DNA of 47,155 nucleotides from Bacteroidota bacterium (GTDB lineage: Bacteria; Bacteroidota; Bacteroidia; Bacteroidales; WCHB1-69). The stretch is from assembly GCA_009786185.1 (NCBI GenBank), contig WQTS01000128.1:1-47155 (forward strand), given 5' to 3'. Made by a program: the position numbers and the translations under genes. Shown here piece by piece: positions 9,020 through 16,167 of the stretch. Under the pieces are notes generated by a model that was not told where the DNA came from, did no database searches, and saw nothing but the letters and a program-made list of their open reading frames with translations. Within the stretch, counting starts at the first letter, position 1. Each line of letters begins with the position of its first letter.

Positions 9020-11236
9020 TTATTGTTTCACAACCTTAATCGTTGTTTCATCAACATTCAAGAAATAGACACCGCTTCTTAAATGGCTCATATCTATCGT
9101 CATTTTATTGTTGTTTATGAGTAAAATTTCTCTAACCAATTTACCCGATACATCGAACATACGAATATTATTAATCATTCGTGCGTCGTTTTTAATAAAT
9201 AGTTTATCGGCGGTTGGGTTAGGATAGATGAACAAATTAGAATGACTATTTTCGTTAATGCTATTTGGAGCAGTAGTAAACGTCCAAGTAATAGGCTCAC
9301 TCCACCCCATAACCGTATATGGAGGTATGGTTACCGCATATTTTGAATTATGTTCAAAATTGTCGTGTGTAATGATCAGTTTATTGCTATGATCTATCGG
9401 ATTTATCGGAATATAAGCAACACCGCCAACATTGCTGCCGTCTGCTTTTGTGATGGTAACAATTGGAGTGGTCGTAGAATTGGTAAAGATATTTTTATTG
9501 AAAGTAACGGAGACTTCGGCATCTATAGTTGCATCAATAGTATTTGCAGCCGGTGATAGAGCCACTATTGCAAGCTGAGCAGGCGTAGAAAAGGTATAAA
9601 CAATATCATTCGCCAATCCGGTAATAGCGGCAACAGGTATAATAATTTCAAACTCCGAATCCCAGTCATAATAATCATAAATCATTAAAATATTTGTTTG
9701 CCATTCATTTATTTCTACGTTTTGGGGCGTGTCTCCGTTTATAGTTATTCCTTCAAGCGAACTTCCTTCAATAGTTTCGCTAAATACTATACGAACATAT
9801 TCGTGAATTTCAGGACCATCGAAGGGCTCCCATTCGCTTCCGTTTTCAGGGTCAAATTCTATTACGGTAAGGGGCACCAATGCTATTACAGCTATATCAT
9901 CAATAGCCCATGCATGTGCAAAGTCGCCCATATATCGAAATCCAATGTAAATGTCTTGCCCTGCATAATCGTTTAACGGAATAGTAATTTTTTGCCAATC
10001 ATCTTCGGCAGAAAATGACATAACTTCTACAAATGTATCAAAAAGAGGGTTGCCATTAGAGGTTGATATTAATACTCCGCTATAATCCATTTGATCGGGG
10101 GAGAGAATTTGGCTCCAAAACTCAAGGTCAGCTCCTTGCACAGGTACAGATATTTGGGGAGTAACCAACCAACTATCCTGATCGCCACCGGAAACATGAT
10201 ACGCTGCTCCTTCACTTTCATAAGCAAAAAGTGAGCTTTTCGCCCAGCCTGCGGTTCCGTAATGCCCCCAACAGTAAGGTGGAAAAACAATTCCTTCAAA
10301 ATCTTCTATCCATGGGAAAGTAGTTATTGTCGAGCAAACAGTATTAAGCACGGTAATCGTTTTTGAGTCATTTCCGGGAATTTGGTCTCCGTCTAATATT
10401 GCCGTCACCGTTACTTCATAACTTCCCGGATTAAAAAGATTTAATGTAGCGCTAAAGGTGTATTCTACTTGCCCAAAAGCTGCTATTGATTCCGTATAAG
10501 TTTCAGTTGTTATTTCGGTTCCGTCTAATTCTAATTTTAAGGTAAATTCTGTAATGGCGACACTGCCATTATTTTTTATTGAAACTTTTACCGGCTCGCT
10601 ATCGGTAAGGTTCAGTCCCGATATCGGCGAAATAATGGATGCAAGCTCTACATCCACAAAGCTTGACGCATCTGATATCATAATATCATCAATGTACCAA
10701 ATATGTGCCTGGTGTCCTGCGTATTTAAATCCGAGGTAAATATCTTGTCCAGCATAAGCATCTAACAGAATGGTTATTTTTTTCCATACACTTTCTACCA
10801 AATCTACGTCTTCTAATTGATAAAGCTCTGTAAATGATGCAATTTCATTATCTTCTATTGCAATCCAAATGCCACTATATCCATAATATGGCACATCTTC
10901 TGTAAACGACCAAAACTCTAATACACAGCCTTCCGTATTGGGAATTGCTAATTTTGGGGTTATTAACCAACCTTCCAAATTGGGTGCAAAACGATGAGCT
11001 GCAGAAGCTTCACCTGAATGCGCTTTCGTAACATTTCTTTCCCATTCTCTTTGAGCGTTGCCGGCTATATAAACTTCCCAACAATCGGGGGGAAAATTAG
11101 CATCTTCAAAACCTTCATGCCATGGGAAGTTAGAAATAGTGCAATCATCTTCAATCGTTGAGTAACTTTTAGCAGACTGAGCTGCTACAGCCAACGAAGC
11201 TACCAAAATCGTTGCAATAAATAAAAGTTTTTTCAT
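9020..11236 (-). CDS. T9SS-secreted protein with two cleaved-adhesin (MAM-like) domains
   Basis: 738 residues. Signal peptide MKKLLFIATILVASLAVAAQ. Two jelly-roll domains of the cleaved-adhesin type follow, each starting FPWxExFE and ending in a (A/I)W(A/Y)IDDI motif (about residues 37-185 and 305-455). Between them is a CARDB-like Ig domain (SIKNNGSVAITEFTL). Two Ig-like domains of SbsA/Big_5 style (VRIVFSETIEGSSLEGI; VSVTFNKNIFTN) follow. The last 75 residues are a type A T9SS sorting domain (YPNPTADKL, MFDVSGK, LRSGVYFL, KVVKQ). It should be exported through the outer membrane and attached to the surface or released. No catalytic residues are recognised, so a binding or adhesive role is inferred. 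It is monocistronic and divergent from aroE. Confidence 0.85.
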   Translation of the reverse strand: MKKLLFIATILVASLAVAAQSAKSYSTIEDDCTISNFPWHEGFEDANFPPDCWEVYIAGNAQREWERNVTKAHSGEASAAHRFAPNLEGWLITPKLAIPNTEGCVLEFWSFTEDVPYYGYSGIWIAIEDNEIASFTELYQLEDVDLVESVWKKITILLDAYAGQDIYLGFKYAGHQAHIWYIDDIMISDASSFVDVELASIISPISGLNLTDSEPVKVSIKNNGSVAITEFTLKLELDGTEITTETYTESIAAFGQVEYTFSATLNLFNPGSYEVTVTAILDGDQIPGNDSKTITVLNTVCSTITTFPWIEDFEGIVFPPYCWGHYGTAGWAKSSLFAYESEGAAYHVSGGDQDSWLVTPQISVPVQGADLEFWSQILSPDQMDYSGVLISTSNGNPLFDTFVEVMSFSAEDDWQKITIPLNDYAGQDIYIGFRYMGDFAHAWAIDDIAVIALVPLTVIEFDPENGSEWEPFDGPEIHEYVRIVFSETIEGSSLEGITINGDTPQNVEINEWQTNILMIYDYYDWDSEFEIIIPVAAITGLANDIVYTFSTPAQLAIVALSPAANTIDATIDAEVSVTFNKNIFTNSTTTPIVTITKADGSNVGGVAYIPINPIDHSNKLIITHDNFEHNSKYAVTIPPYTVMGWSEPITWTFTTAPNSINENSHSNLFIYPNPTADKLFIKNDARMINNIRMFDVSGKLVREILLINNNKMTIDMSHLRSGVYFLNVDETTIKVVKQ

Positions 11237-11268
11237 ATTCGAATAATAAATAGATCCTATATTTCAAG

Positions 11269-11299
11269 TTGGCAAAATTAAGAAAAAAAAATACTTTTG
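11269..11299 (+). promoter_or_regulatory. aroE promoter overlapping the divergent promoter of the T9SS gene
   Basis: On the plus strand TTG (11269-11271) and TACTTTTG (11292-11299) are spaced by 20 nt, matching the Bacteroidota -33/-7 pattern, and end 26 nt before the aroE ATG. On the minus strand TAATTTTG (11280-11273) is a -7 element for the T9SS gene that starts at 11236. The two core promoters share bases. Confidence 0.6.
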
Positions 11300-11325
11300 C
11301 CTCCACCCTTTAATGGAAATAAAAA

Positions 11326-12054
11326 ATGAGAATTTTCGGATTAGTCGGTAAATCTTTATCCCATAGTTTTTCGCAACAATATTTTACTGAAAAATTCTTT
11401 CAAAACAATGTCCATGATGCAAAATATTTACTCTTTTCACTTGGTAATATTCAAGAAATAAAAGAGTTATTAAAACATTCTTCTTTACTTGGTTTTAATG
11501 TAACTATTCCATATAAAACTGAAATTATTCCTTTTTTAGATGGATTAGATAAAGTAGCTCAAGAAGTTGGCGCGGTAAATTGCGTGGTAAAACAAAATAA
11601 CCAATGGATGGGTTATAATACGGATGTTGCGGGATTTGAACAGACATTGCGGATGGAATGTAGGGGCGTAATGAATTACGCCCTCGTTCTCGGTTCCGGC
11701 GGCGCTTCAAAAGCAGTTTGTTACGTATTAAAACAAAAAAATACTCCTTTTCAAATCGTTTCTCGAAAAAAAACAGAGAAAACGATTACTTATAATGAAG
11801 TTACAGAGGAACTTATTCGTCGTTCCACACTTATCATTAATACTACGCCATTGGGCATGTTTCCTCATACGGATGAAATGCCGCCTATCCCTTATGCTGC
11901 TTTACATAGTGAGCATATTCTAATAGATTTGATTTACAATCCTGAAGAGACGTTGTTTTTAAAGGAAGGTAAAAAATATGGCGCTTTTATTATCAATGGA
12001 TTATCTATGTTTGAGGCGCAAGCAGAGGAAAGTTGGAGGTTGTTTAAGATATAA
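11326..12054 (+). CDS. aroE: Shikimate dehydrogenase
   Basis: 242 residues, slightly short but complete. It reduces 3-dehydroshikimate to shikimate with NADPH in the chorismate pathway. Diagnostic segments: GLVGKSLSHSFSQ at the N-terminus (substrate-binding Ser pair), FNVTIPYKTEI with the catalytic Lys, VGAVNCVV, GYNTDVAGF, the nucleotide-binding GSGGASKA, NTTPLGMFP, and NGLSMFEAQA near the end. The linker between NTDVAGFEQTL and ALVLGSGG is encoded by a palindromic 28-nt element (11660-11687) translated as CRGVMNYAL. Its own promoter is just upstream; parC follows with a separate promoter. Confidence 0.95.
   Translation: MRIFGLVGKSLSHSFSQQYFTEKFFQNNVHDAKYLLFSLGNIQEIKELLKHSSLLGFNVTIPYKTEIIPFLDGLDKVAQEVGAVNCVVKQNNQWMGYNTDVAGFEQTLRMECRGVMNYALVLGSGGASKAVCYVLKQKNTPFQIVSRKKTEKTITYNEVTEELIRRSTLIINTTPLGMFPHTDEMPPIPYAALHSEHILIDLIYNPEETLFLKEGKKYGAFIINGLSMFEAQAEESWRLFKI
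11660..11687. repeat. 28-nt palindromic element, copy 1 (inside aroE)
   Basis: Begins GTAGGGGCGTAATG and continues AATTACGCCC, so the inner 9-10 bp pair; the expected CTAC end has decayed to TCGT. It is read in frame in aroE within the variable linker before the nucleotide-binding glycine loop. Confidence 0.7.
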
Positions 12055-12082
12055 ATTAGATTTTAAGATACGATAAATGATG

Positions 12083-12090
12083 TATTTTTG
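12083..12090 (+). promoter_or_regulatory. -7 element of parC
   Basis: TATTTTTG matches TAnnTTTG exactly and sits 39 nt before the ATG at 12130. A TTG inside this box (12088-12090) is in frame with parC but would be upstream of the expected transcription start, so it is not a likely start codon. Confidence 0.55.
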
Positions 12091-12129
12091 CACCCTAATT
12101 TTTCTAAAATACCTTTAATTATAGCCATA

Positions 12130-14925
12130 ATGACAGAAGAAGAAATAGTAAATGAGCCTTTAGAAGATCCACAAGAAACATCTGCAATTTCAGATAATGT
12201 TGCACAAACTTCCGATTTACACAAAGTTATCTTTGTGCCCTCCATGTTTGAGAACTATTTTTTGGATTACGCTTCATATGTAATATTAGATCGTGCAGTA
12301 CCGGATATTTACGATGGCTTAAAACCTGTACAACGCCGTATTCTTCACTCTATGAATGAATTGGAAGATGGGCGTTATAACAAAGCAGCGAACGTTATTG
12401 GAAATACCATGAAATACCACCCGCACGGCGACACTTCTATTGGCGATGCCATGGTGCAATTGGGACAAAAGGATATTACCATTGATACGCAAGGAAATTG
12501 GGGAAATATTTTTACCGGAGATGATGCGGCAGCGCCGAGATACATCGAAGCAAGGCTGACAAAATTTGCGCTTGAAGTGGCTTTTAATAGTAAAACCACC
12601 GAATGGAAAATGTCATACGATGGGCGTAATAAAGAACCAATTGCATTGCCAATGAAATTCCCATTGTTGCTGGCACAAGGCGTAGAAGGAATTGCTGTGG
12701 GATTAGCTACTAAAATTTTACCGCATAATTTCATTGAACTTATTGATGCTTCCATTGCCATTCTTGAAAATAGAGATTTTGAAATTTACCCCGATTTCCC
12801 TACCGGAGGCACAGTGGATGTTTCCAAGTACAATGAAGGAGTTAGAGGTGGAAAAATTAGAAATAGAGCGAAAATTACCATCGTAGATAAAAAAATATTG
12901 GTCATCCACGAAATACCCTACGGAACAACCACTACTTCGCTCATTACCAATTCTATTGCACCTGCTATTGAAAAAGGGAAACTGAAAATTAAGAAAATTG
13001 ATGACAATACTGCGGAAAAAGTAGAAATTTTGTTGCACCTTCAACCCGGCGTTTCTCCCGATCAAACTATTGATGCACTGTACGCTTTTACGGATTGCGA
13101 AATGTCGTATTCACCTAATGCTTGCGTCATTTGCAATAGGAAACCGCAATTTATGTCGGTTAAAGAGATTTTACGCACAAATACGGAAAATACAGTAACA
13201 CTATTGAAGCGTGAACTCGAAATTGAACTTGCTGAATTAGAAGAAGATTGGCACAAATGGTCGTTGGAAAAGATATTCTTCGAAAAAAGAATTTACAAAG
13301 AGCTCGAAAAAGACACGGCTACCTGGGAAAAACAAATTGAGAATATCGAAAAAGCTTTTGACCCATATCGCGATCTGTTTAGAAGAGAAATTACACGAGA
13401 AGATGTGCTGAAATTATGTGAAAAACCTGTTCGTAAAATTTCTAAATTCGACATTAAACAAGCAGATGAAAAAATTGCGCAAATTGAGGATAAAATGGAT
13501 CAAGTGTTGCATCATTTGAATCATTTAATTGAATATGCGATCAATTATTTCGAAAATCTAAAGAAAAAATACGGCGAAGGCAGAGAACGAAAAACCGAAA
13601 TAAAAAGCTTTGATAACATCGTAGCAGCAACAGTGGCAGTGGCAAATCAAAAATTGTATGTCAATAAAAAAGAGGGATTTGTGGGAACTGCACTCAAAAA
13701 AGATGAAGAGGTAGAATATGTTTGCGATTGTTCAGACATTGACGAAATTGTAGTTTTTCGCGATAACGGGATTTTCTTAGTGAGCAAAGTCTCTGAAAAA
13801 CAGTTCTTCGGAAAAGATATTATACATGTAGAAGTATTTAAAAGAAATGATGACAGAACCGTTTACAATATGGTGTATGCCGATGGTTATAACGGCATGG
13901 CTATGGTGAAACGATTTTCTGTAGGTGGCGTCACAAGAGATAAAGAATATGATTTAACCAAAGGAACTGCCGGAACCAAAGTGCTTTACTTTACTTCAAA
14001 CCCTAATGGTGAAGCCGAGAAAGTACGCGTATTGTTAAAAGCCAAAGCCAAACTAAAAAAAACACAATTTGATTTCGATTTTAGCACGTTAGCCATCAAA
14101 GGACGTGCTTCGCAAGGCAATATTTTATCACGAAATCCGGTGCGAAAAATCGAAATTATCTCCAAAGGCGTTTCTACTTTGAGTGCAATTAACATATATT
14201 ATGACCCCATAGTGATGCGCTTAAACAGCGACGAACGCGGCGATTCGTTGGGCGCATTCAAAGAAGACGACAAAATTATCTCCATTTATAAAAACGGAAA
14301 CTACCGAATTACGGGCTTCGACCTTTCCACGCATTTCGAGGATAATCTTTGCATCATTCAAAAATTGAATTCTCAAAAGCCAATTACAGCGGTTTACGAA
14401 AACAAAGAAGATGGAAAGTTTTATATGAAACGCTTCATTCCGGAGCCTACAGATAAAAAAGTAGAATTTTTAGGCGATGAAAAAACCATTCGCCCCATCT
14501 TCATCAGCTATGATCATTTTCCGCAAATTGAAGTGGAATATTACGAGAAAAAACCGGAAGAGATTGAAAAAACTATTATCTTTTGCACCGAATTTGTAGA
14601 AATCATGAGCCTCAAAGCGCGCGGAAAACGCATTGCGTTTAAAAATATTGTAGAAATTACCGCATTAGAACCATTACCGGAGCCTGAAGAAGAAATTATT
14701 GAAGACGTAGGGGCGGAAAATCTTCCGCCCTTAGAAGACAAAAAGCAGAAGGAAGAAAGTAACGAAGAAGTGTTTGAAGAGGAAGAGGAAATCCAAGTCC
14801 CCGAAGTCCTCATAGTCCCCACAGAAAACGAAAAAGAGGCAACCGAAGAAACCCCAATTGCCCCTAAAGAACCTATCAAGAATACCAAAGAAGACGAAGA
14901 ATGGGAACAACTCACCCTATTCTAA
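12130..14925 (+). CDS. parC: DNA topoisomerase IV subunit A (ParC-type)
   Basis: 931 residues from ATG 12130 (MTEEEIVNEP). Topoisomerase IV decatenates daughter chromosomes; subunit A cleaves and religates DNA. The breakage-reunion domain is clear: [34 protein letters not shown], and the active-site tyrosine in AAAPRYIEARL (Tyr138). A coiled-coil segment (LEIELAELEEDWHKW to KKYGEGRERK) precedes a divergent C-terminal propeller of the Bacteroidota type. The last 90 residues are a very acidic tail (EEEEEIQVPEV...) that contains an in-frame palindromic repeat (14707-14734) and ends EQLTLF. The position equivalent to E. coli ParC Ser80 is Thr102. parE is not adjacent. The stop codon overlaps an intergenic repeat shared with other gene ends in this window. 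Confidence 0.93.
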   Translation: MTEEEIVNEPLEDPQETSAISDNVAQTSDLHKVIFVPSMFENYFLDYASYVILDRAVPDIYDGLKPVQRRILHSMNELEDGRYNKAANVIGNTMKYHPHGDTSIGDAMVQLGQKDITIDTQGNWGNIFTGDDAAAPRYIEARLTKFALEVAFNSKTTEWKMSYDGRNKEPIALPMKFPLLLAQGVEGIAVGLATKILPHNFIELIDASIAILENRDFEIYPDFPTGGTVDVSKYNEGVRGGKIRNRAKITIVDKKILVIHEIPYGTTTTSLITNSIAPAIEKGKLKIKKIDDNTAEKVEILLHLQPGVSPDQTIDALYAFTDCEMSYSPNACVICNRKPQFMSVKEILRTNTENTVTLLKRELEIELAELEEDWHKWSLEKIFFEKRIYKELEKDTATWEKQIENIEKAFDPYRDLFRREITREDVLKLCEKPVRKISKFDIKQADEKIAQIEDKMDQVLHHLNHLIEYAINYFENLKKKYGEGRERKTEIKSFDNIVAATVAVANQKLYVNKKEGFVGTALKKDEEVEYVCDCSDIDEIVVFRDNGIFLVSKVSEKQFFGKDIIHVEVFKRNDDRTVYNMVYADGYNGMAMVKRFSVGGVTRDKEYDLTKGTAGTKVLYFTSNPNGEAEKVRVLLKAKAKLKKTQFDFDFSTLAIKGRASQGNILSRNPVRKIEIISKGVSTLSAINIYYDPIVMRLNSDERGDSLGAFKEDDKIISIYKNGNYRITGFDLSTHFEDNLCIIQKLNSQKPITAVYENKEDGKFYMKRFIPEPTDKKVEFLGDEKTIRPIFISYDHFPQIEVEYYEKKPEEIEKTIIFCTEFVEIMSLKARGKRIAFKNIVEITALEPLPEPEEEIIEDVGAENLPPLEDKKQKEESNEEVFEEEEEIQVPEVLIVPTENEKEATEETPIAPKEPIKNTKEDEEWEQLTLF
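14707..14734. repeat. 28-nt palindromic element, copy 2 (inside parC)
   Basis: GTAGGGGCGGAAAA followed by TCTTCCGCCC and a decayed end TTAG. The central GAAAATCTTC is identical to the copy in the ABC permease gene (34033-34060). It is translated in frame as VGAENLPPLE within the acidic tail of ParC. Confidence 0.75.
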
Positions 14926-14967
14926 AATCCTGCCAATCTTAATAATCTTATTAAAATCACGGTTCAA
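14924..14967 (+). repeat. AATCCTG...GGTTCAA repeat, copy 1
   Basis: A 44-nt element beginning AAAATCCTGCCAATCTT and ending AAAATCACGGTTCAA. It fills the gap between the convergent parC and kdd genes; its first bases form part of the parC TAA stop. Related copies lie at 16065-16111 (inverted), 26795-26837 and as an inverted pair at 32086-32183. Similar AATCCTG-type intergenic repeats are common in Bacteroidota genomes. Confidence 0.75.
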
Positions 14968-14968
14968 A

Positions 14969-16012
14969 CTACGCGTACAACTCCGTAAAAATATCCCTCA
15001 ACTCCTTGCTCTCGCGAAGCAGTTGAAGTGTAATTTCCGCGTGTCCTCTTGTATAACCGTTTCCAACAATCATCGTTACATCGCTGCCCACGCCTTCCGC
15101 GCCAAGCGCTGCTTTAGTAAAGCTAGTCGCCATGGAGAAGAAATAAACCACTCCTGTGTCTTTCGTGCACAAAATGGAGGTCATTTCGGTATCCGGAACA
15201 TTCACGTTATTAATGGTTACATCTGCCATTTCGCCGTTGGTCAGCTCGCTTATTTTTTCCATCATACCCACCGGATCGTGTGCGTTACCTGCAAAAACAT
15301 GATCGCAGAAATTTAACTTTTGAAGTCTTTCGGTAGATTTCTGGCTGTGGCACATACCGATTACCATTCCGGTAACCCCTACCCTTTTCTTCGCTTCGTA
15401 GCAGCACAGCATTCCCGATTTTCCACCGGCGCCGATAATCAATACAATATCACCGGGTTTGCACAATTTGGCGGTTTGTGCGGGCGCGCCGGCAACATCT
15501 AACGCCGACAATGCCAACGTTTCGGGCATGTCGCTTGGAATTTTGGCGTAAATACCGCTTTCAAACAAAATCGCTTTTCCGTCAATATCCACCTGATCAA
15601 TATCAGCGCGAATCTCTTTTATTTTATCAATGCGCAAAGGAGTTAAAGATAAAGAAACCAACGTTGCAATTTTATCGCCTTCTTTCAAGTCAATTTTGCC
15701 TTTTAACGCATCTCCGATTTTTTCTACGGTGCCCAAAAGCATGCCGCCGGAACCTGTCCACGGATTGCGGTGTTTACCCTGTTTCGCCACAATGTCGAAC
15801 ATAATCTCTTTAATTTTTTCGTGGTCTCCGCCTGCACGGGTTTTAATATCGGTGAAAGATGCCGAATCCACATTCAATGTTTGCACATCAATAAGGATTT
15901 CGTTATCCCAAATTTCGTCCATGTTATTATCAATTTTATCAGCCGGTTGCGGCAAAACGCCCTTCGGCTCAATCACGCGGTGCGTGCCGTACTTGTTTCC
16001 TTTTTTCTGCAT
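14969..16012 (-). CDS. kdd: L-erythro-3,5-diaminohexanoate dehydrogenase
   Basis: 347 residues, full length. The family oxidatively deaminates L-erythro-3,5-diaminohexanoate to 5-amino-3-oxohexanoate with NAD(P) in lysine fermentation to butyrate and acetate. The N-terminus THRVIEPKGVLPQPADKI is highly characteristic. It is followed by NPWTGSGGMLLGTVEKIG and an alcohol-dehydrogenase-like fold with a Rossmann motif VLIIGAGGKSGMLCCYEAKK near residue 190. The usual partner genes of lysine fermentation (kamA, kamD, kamE, kce, kal) are not next to it here. Neighbours are parC (convergent) and the restriction operon (divergent). A -7 element lies about 35 nt upstream. The match to this family is strong; the physiological pathway is not shown by context. 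Confidence 0.9.
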   Translation of the reverse strand: MQKKGNKYGTHRVIEPKGVLPQPADKIDNNMDEIWDNEILIDVQTLNVDSASFTDIKTRAGGDHEKIKEIMFDIVAKQGKHRNPWTGSGGMLLGTVEKIGDALKGKIDLKEGDKIATLVSLSLTPLRIDKIKEIRADIDQVDIDGKAILFESGIYAKIPSDMPETLALSALDVAGAPAQTAKLCKPGDIVLIIGAGGKSGMLCCYEAKKRVGVTGMVIGMCHSQKSTERLQKLNFCDHVFAGNAHDPVGMMEKISELTNGEMADVTINNVNVPDTEMTSILCTKDTGVVYFFSMATSFTKAALGAEGVGSDVTMIVGNGYTRGHAEITLQLLRESKELRDIFTELYA

Positions 16013-16046
16013 AGTAGATTATTTTTAGGGTTAAAATTTCGTGGTG

Positions 16047-16054
16047 CGAAAATA
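16047..16054 (-). promoter_or_regulatory. Candidate -7 element for kdd
   Basis: TATTTTCG on the minus strand, one base from TAnnTTTG, ends about 34 nt before the kdd ATG. Immediately upstream lies the GGTTCAA end of a repeat copy, so the repeat sits in the -33 region. Confidence 0.45.
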
Positions 16055-16064
16055 AAAAAAAATC

Positions 16065-16111
16065 TTGAACCCTGATTTTAATAAGATTTACAGGATTAGT
16101 AGGATGGGATT
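16065..16111 (-). repeat. AATCCTG...GGTTCAA repeat, copy 2 (left edge of restriction island)
   Basis: On the plus strand it begins TTGAACCCTGATTTTAATAA and ends near AGGATGGGATT; on the minus strand it reads AATCC...TAATCCTG...AATCAGGGTTCAA. It lies between kdd and hsdR and is inverted relative to the copy that follows hsdM (26795-26837). Confidence 0.7.
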
Positions 16112-16129
16112 AACAATAAAATTAAATTC

Positions 16130-16137
16130 TATCTTTG
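16130..16137 (+). promoter_or_regulatory. -7 element of the restriction operon
   Basis: TATCTTTG matches TAnnTTTG exactly and ends 30 nt before the hsdR ATG. A clear -33 TTTG is not seen. No other such element is obvious before the downstream genes, so this could drive the whole run of genes to hsdM. Confidence 0.5.
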
Positions 16138-16167
16138 CGCTCGAATAATTTTTATTAACATTTTTCA

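Noticed and set aside
12088..12129. TTG start giving parC 14 extra residues
   Set aside because: The TTG lies inside the -7 promoter box, before any transcript would begin; ATG 12130 is a normal start.
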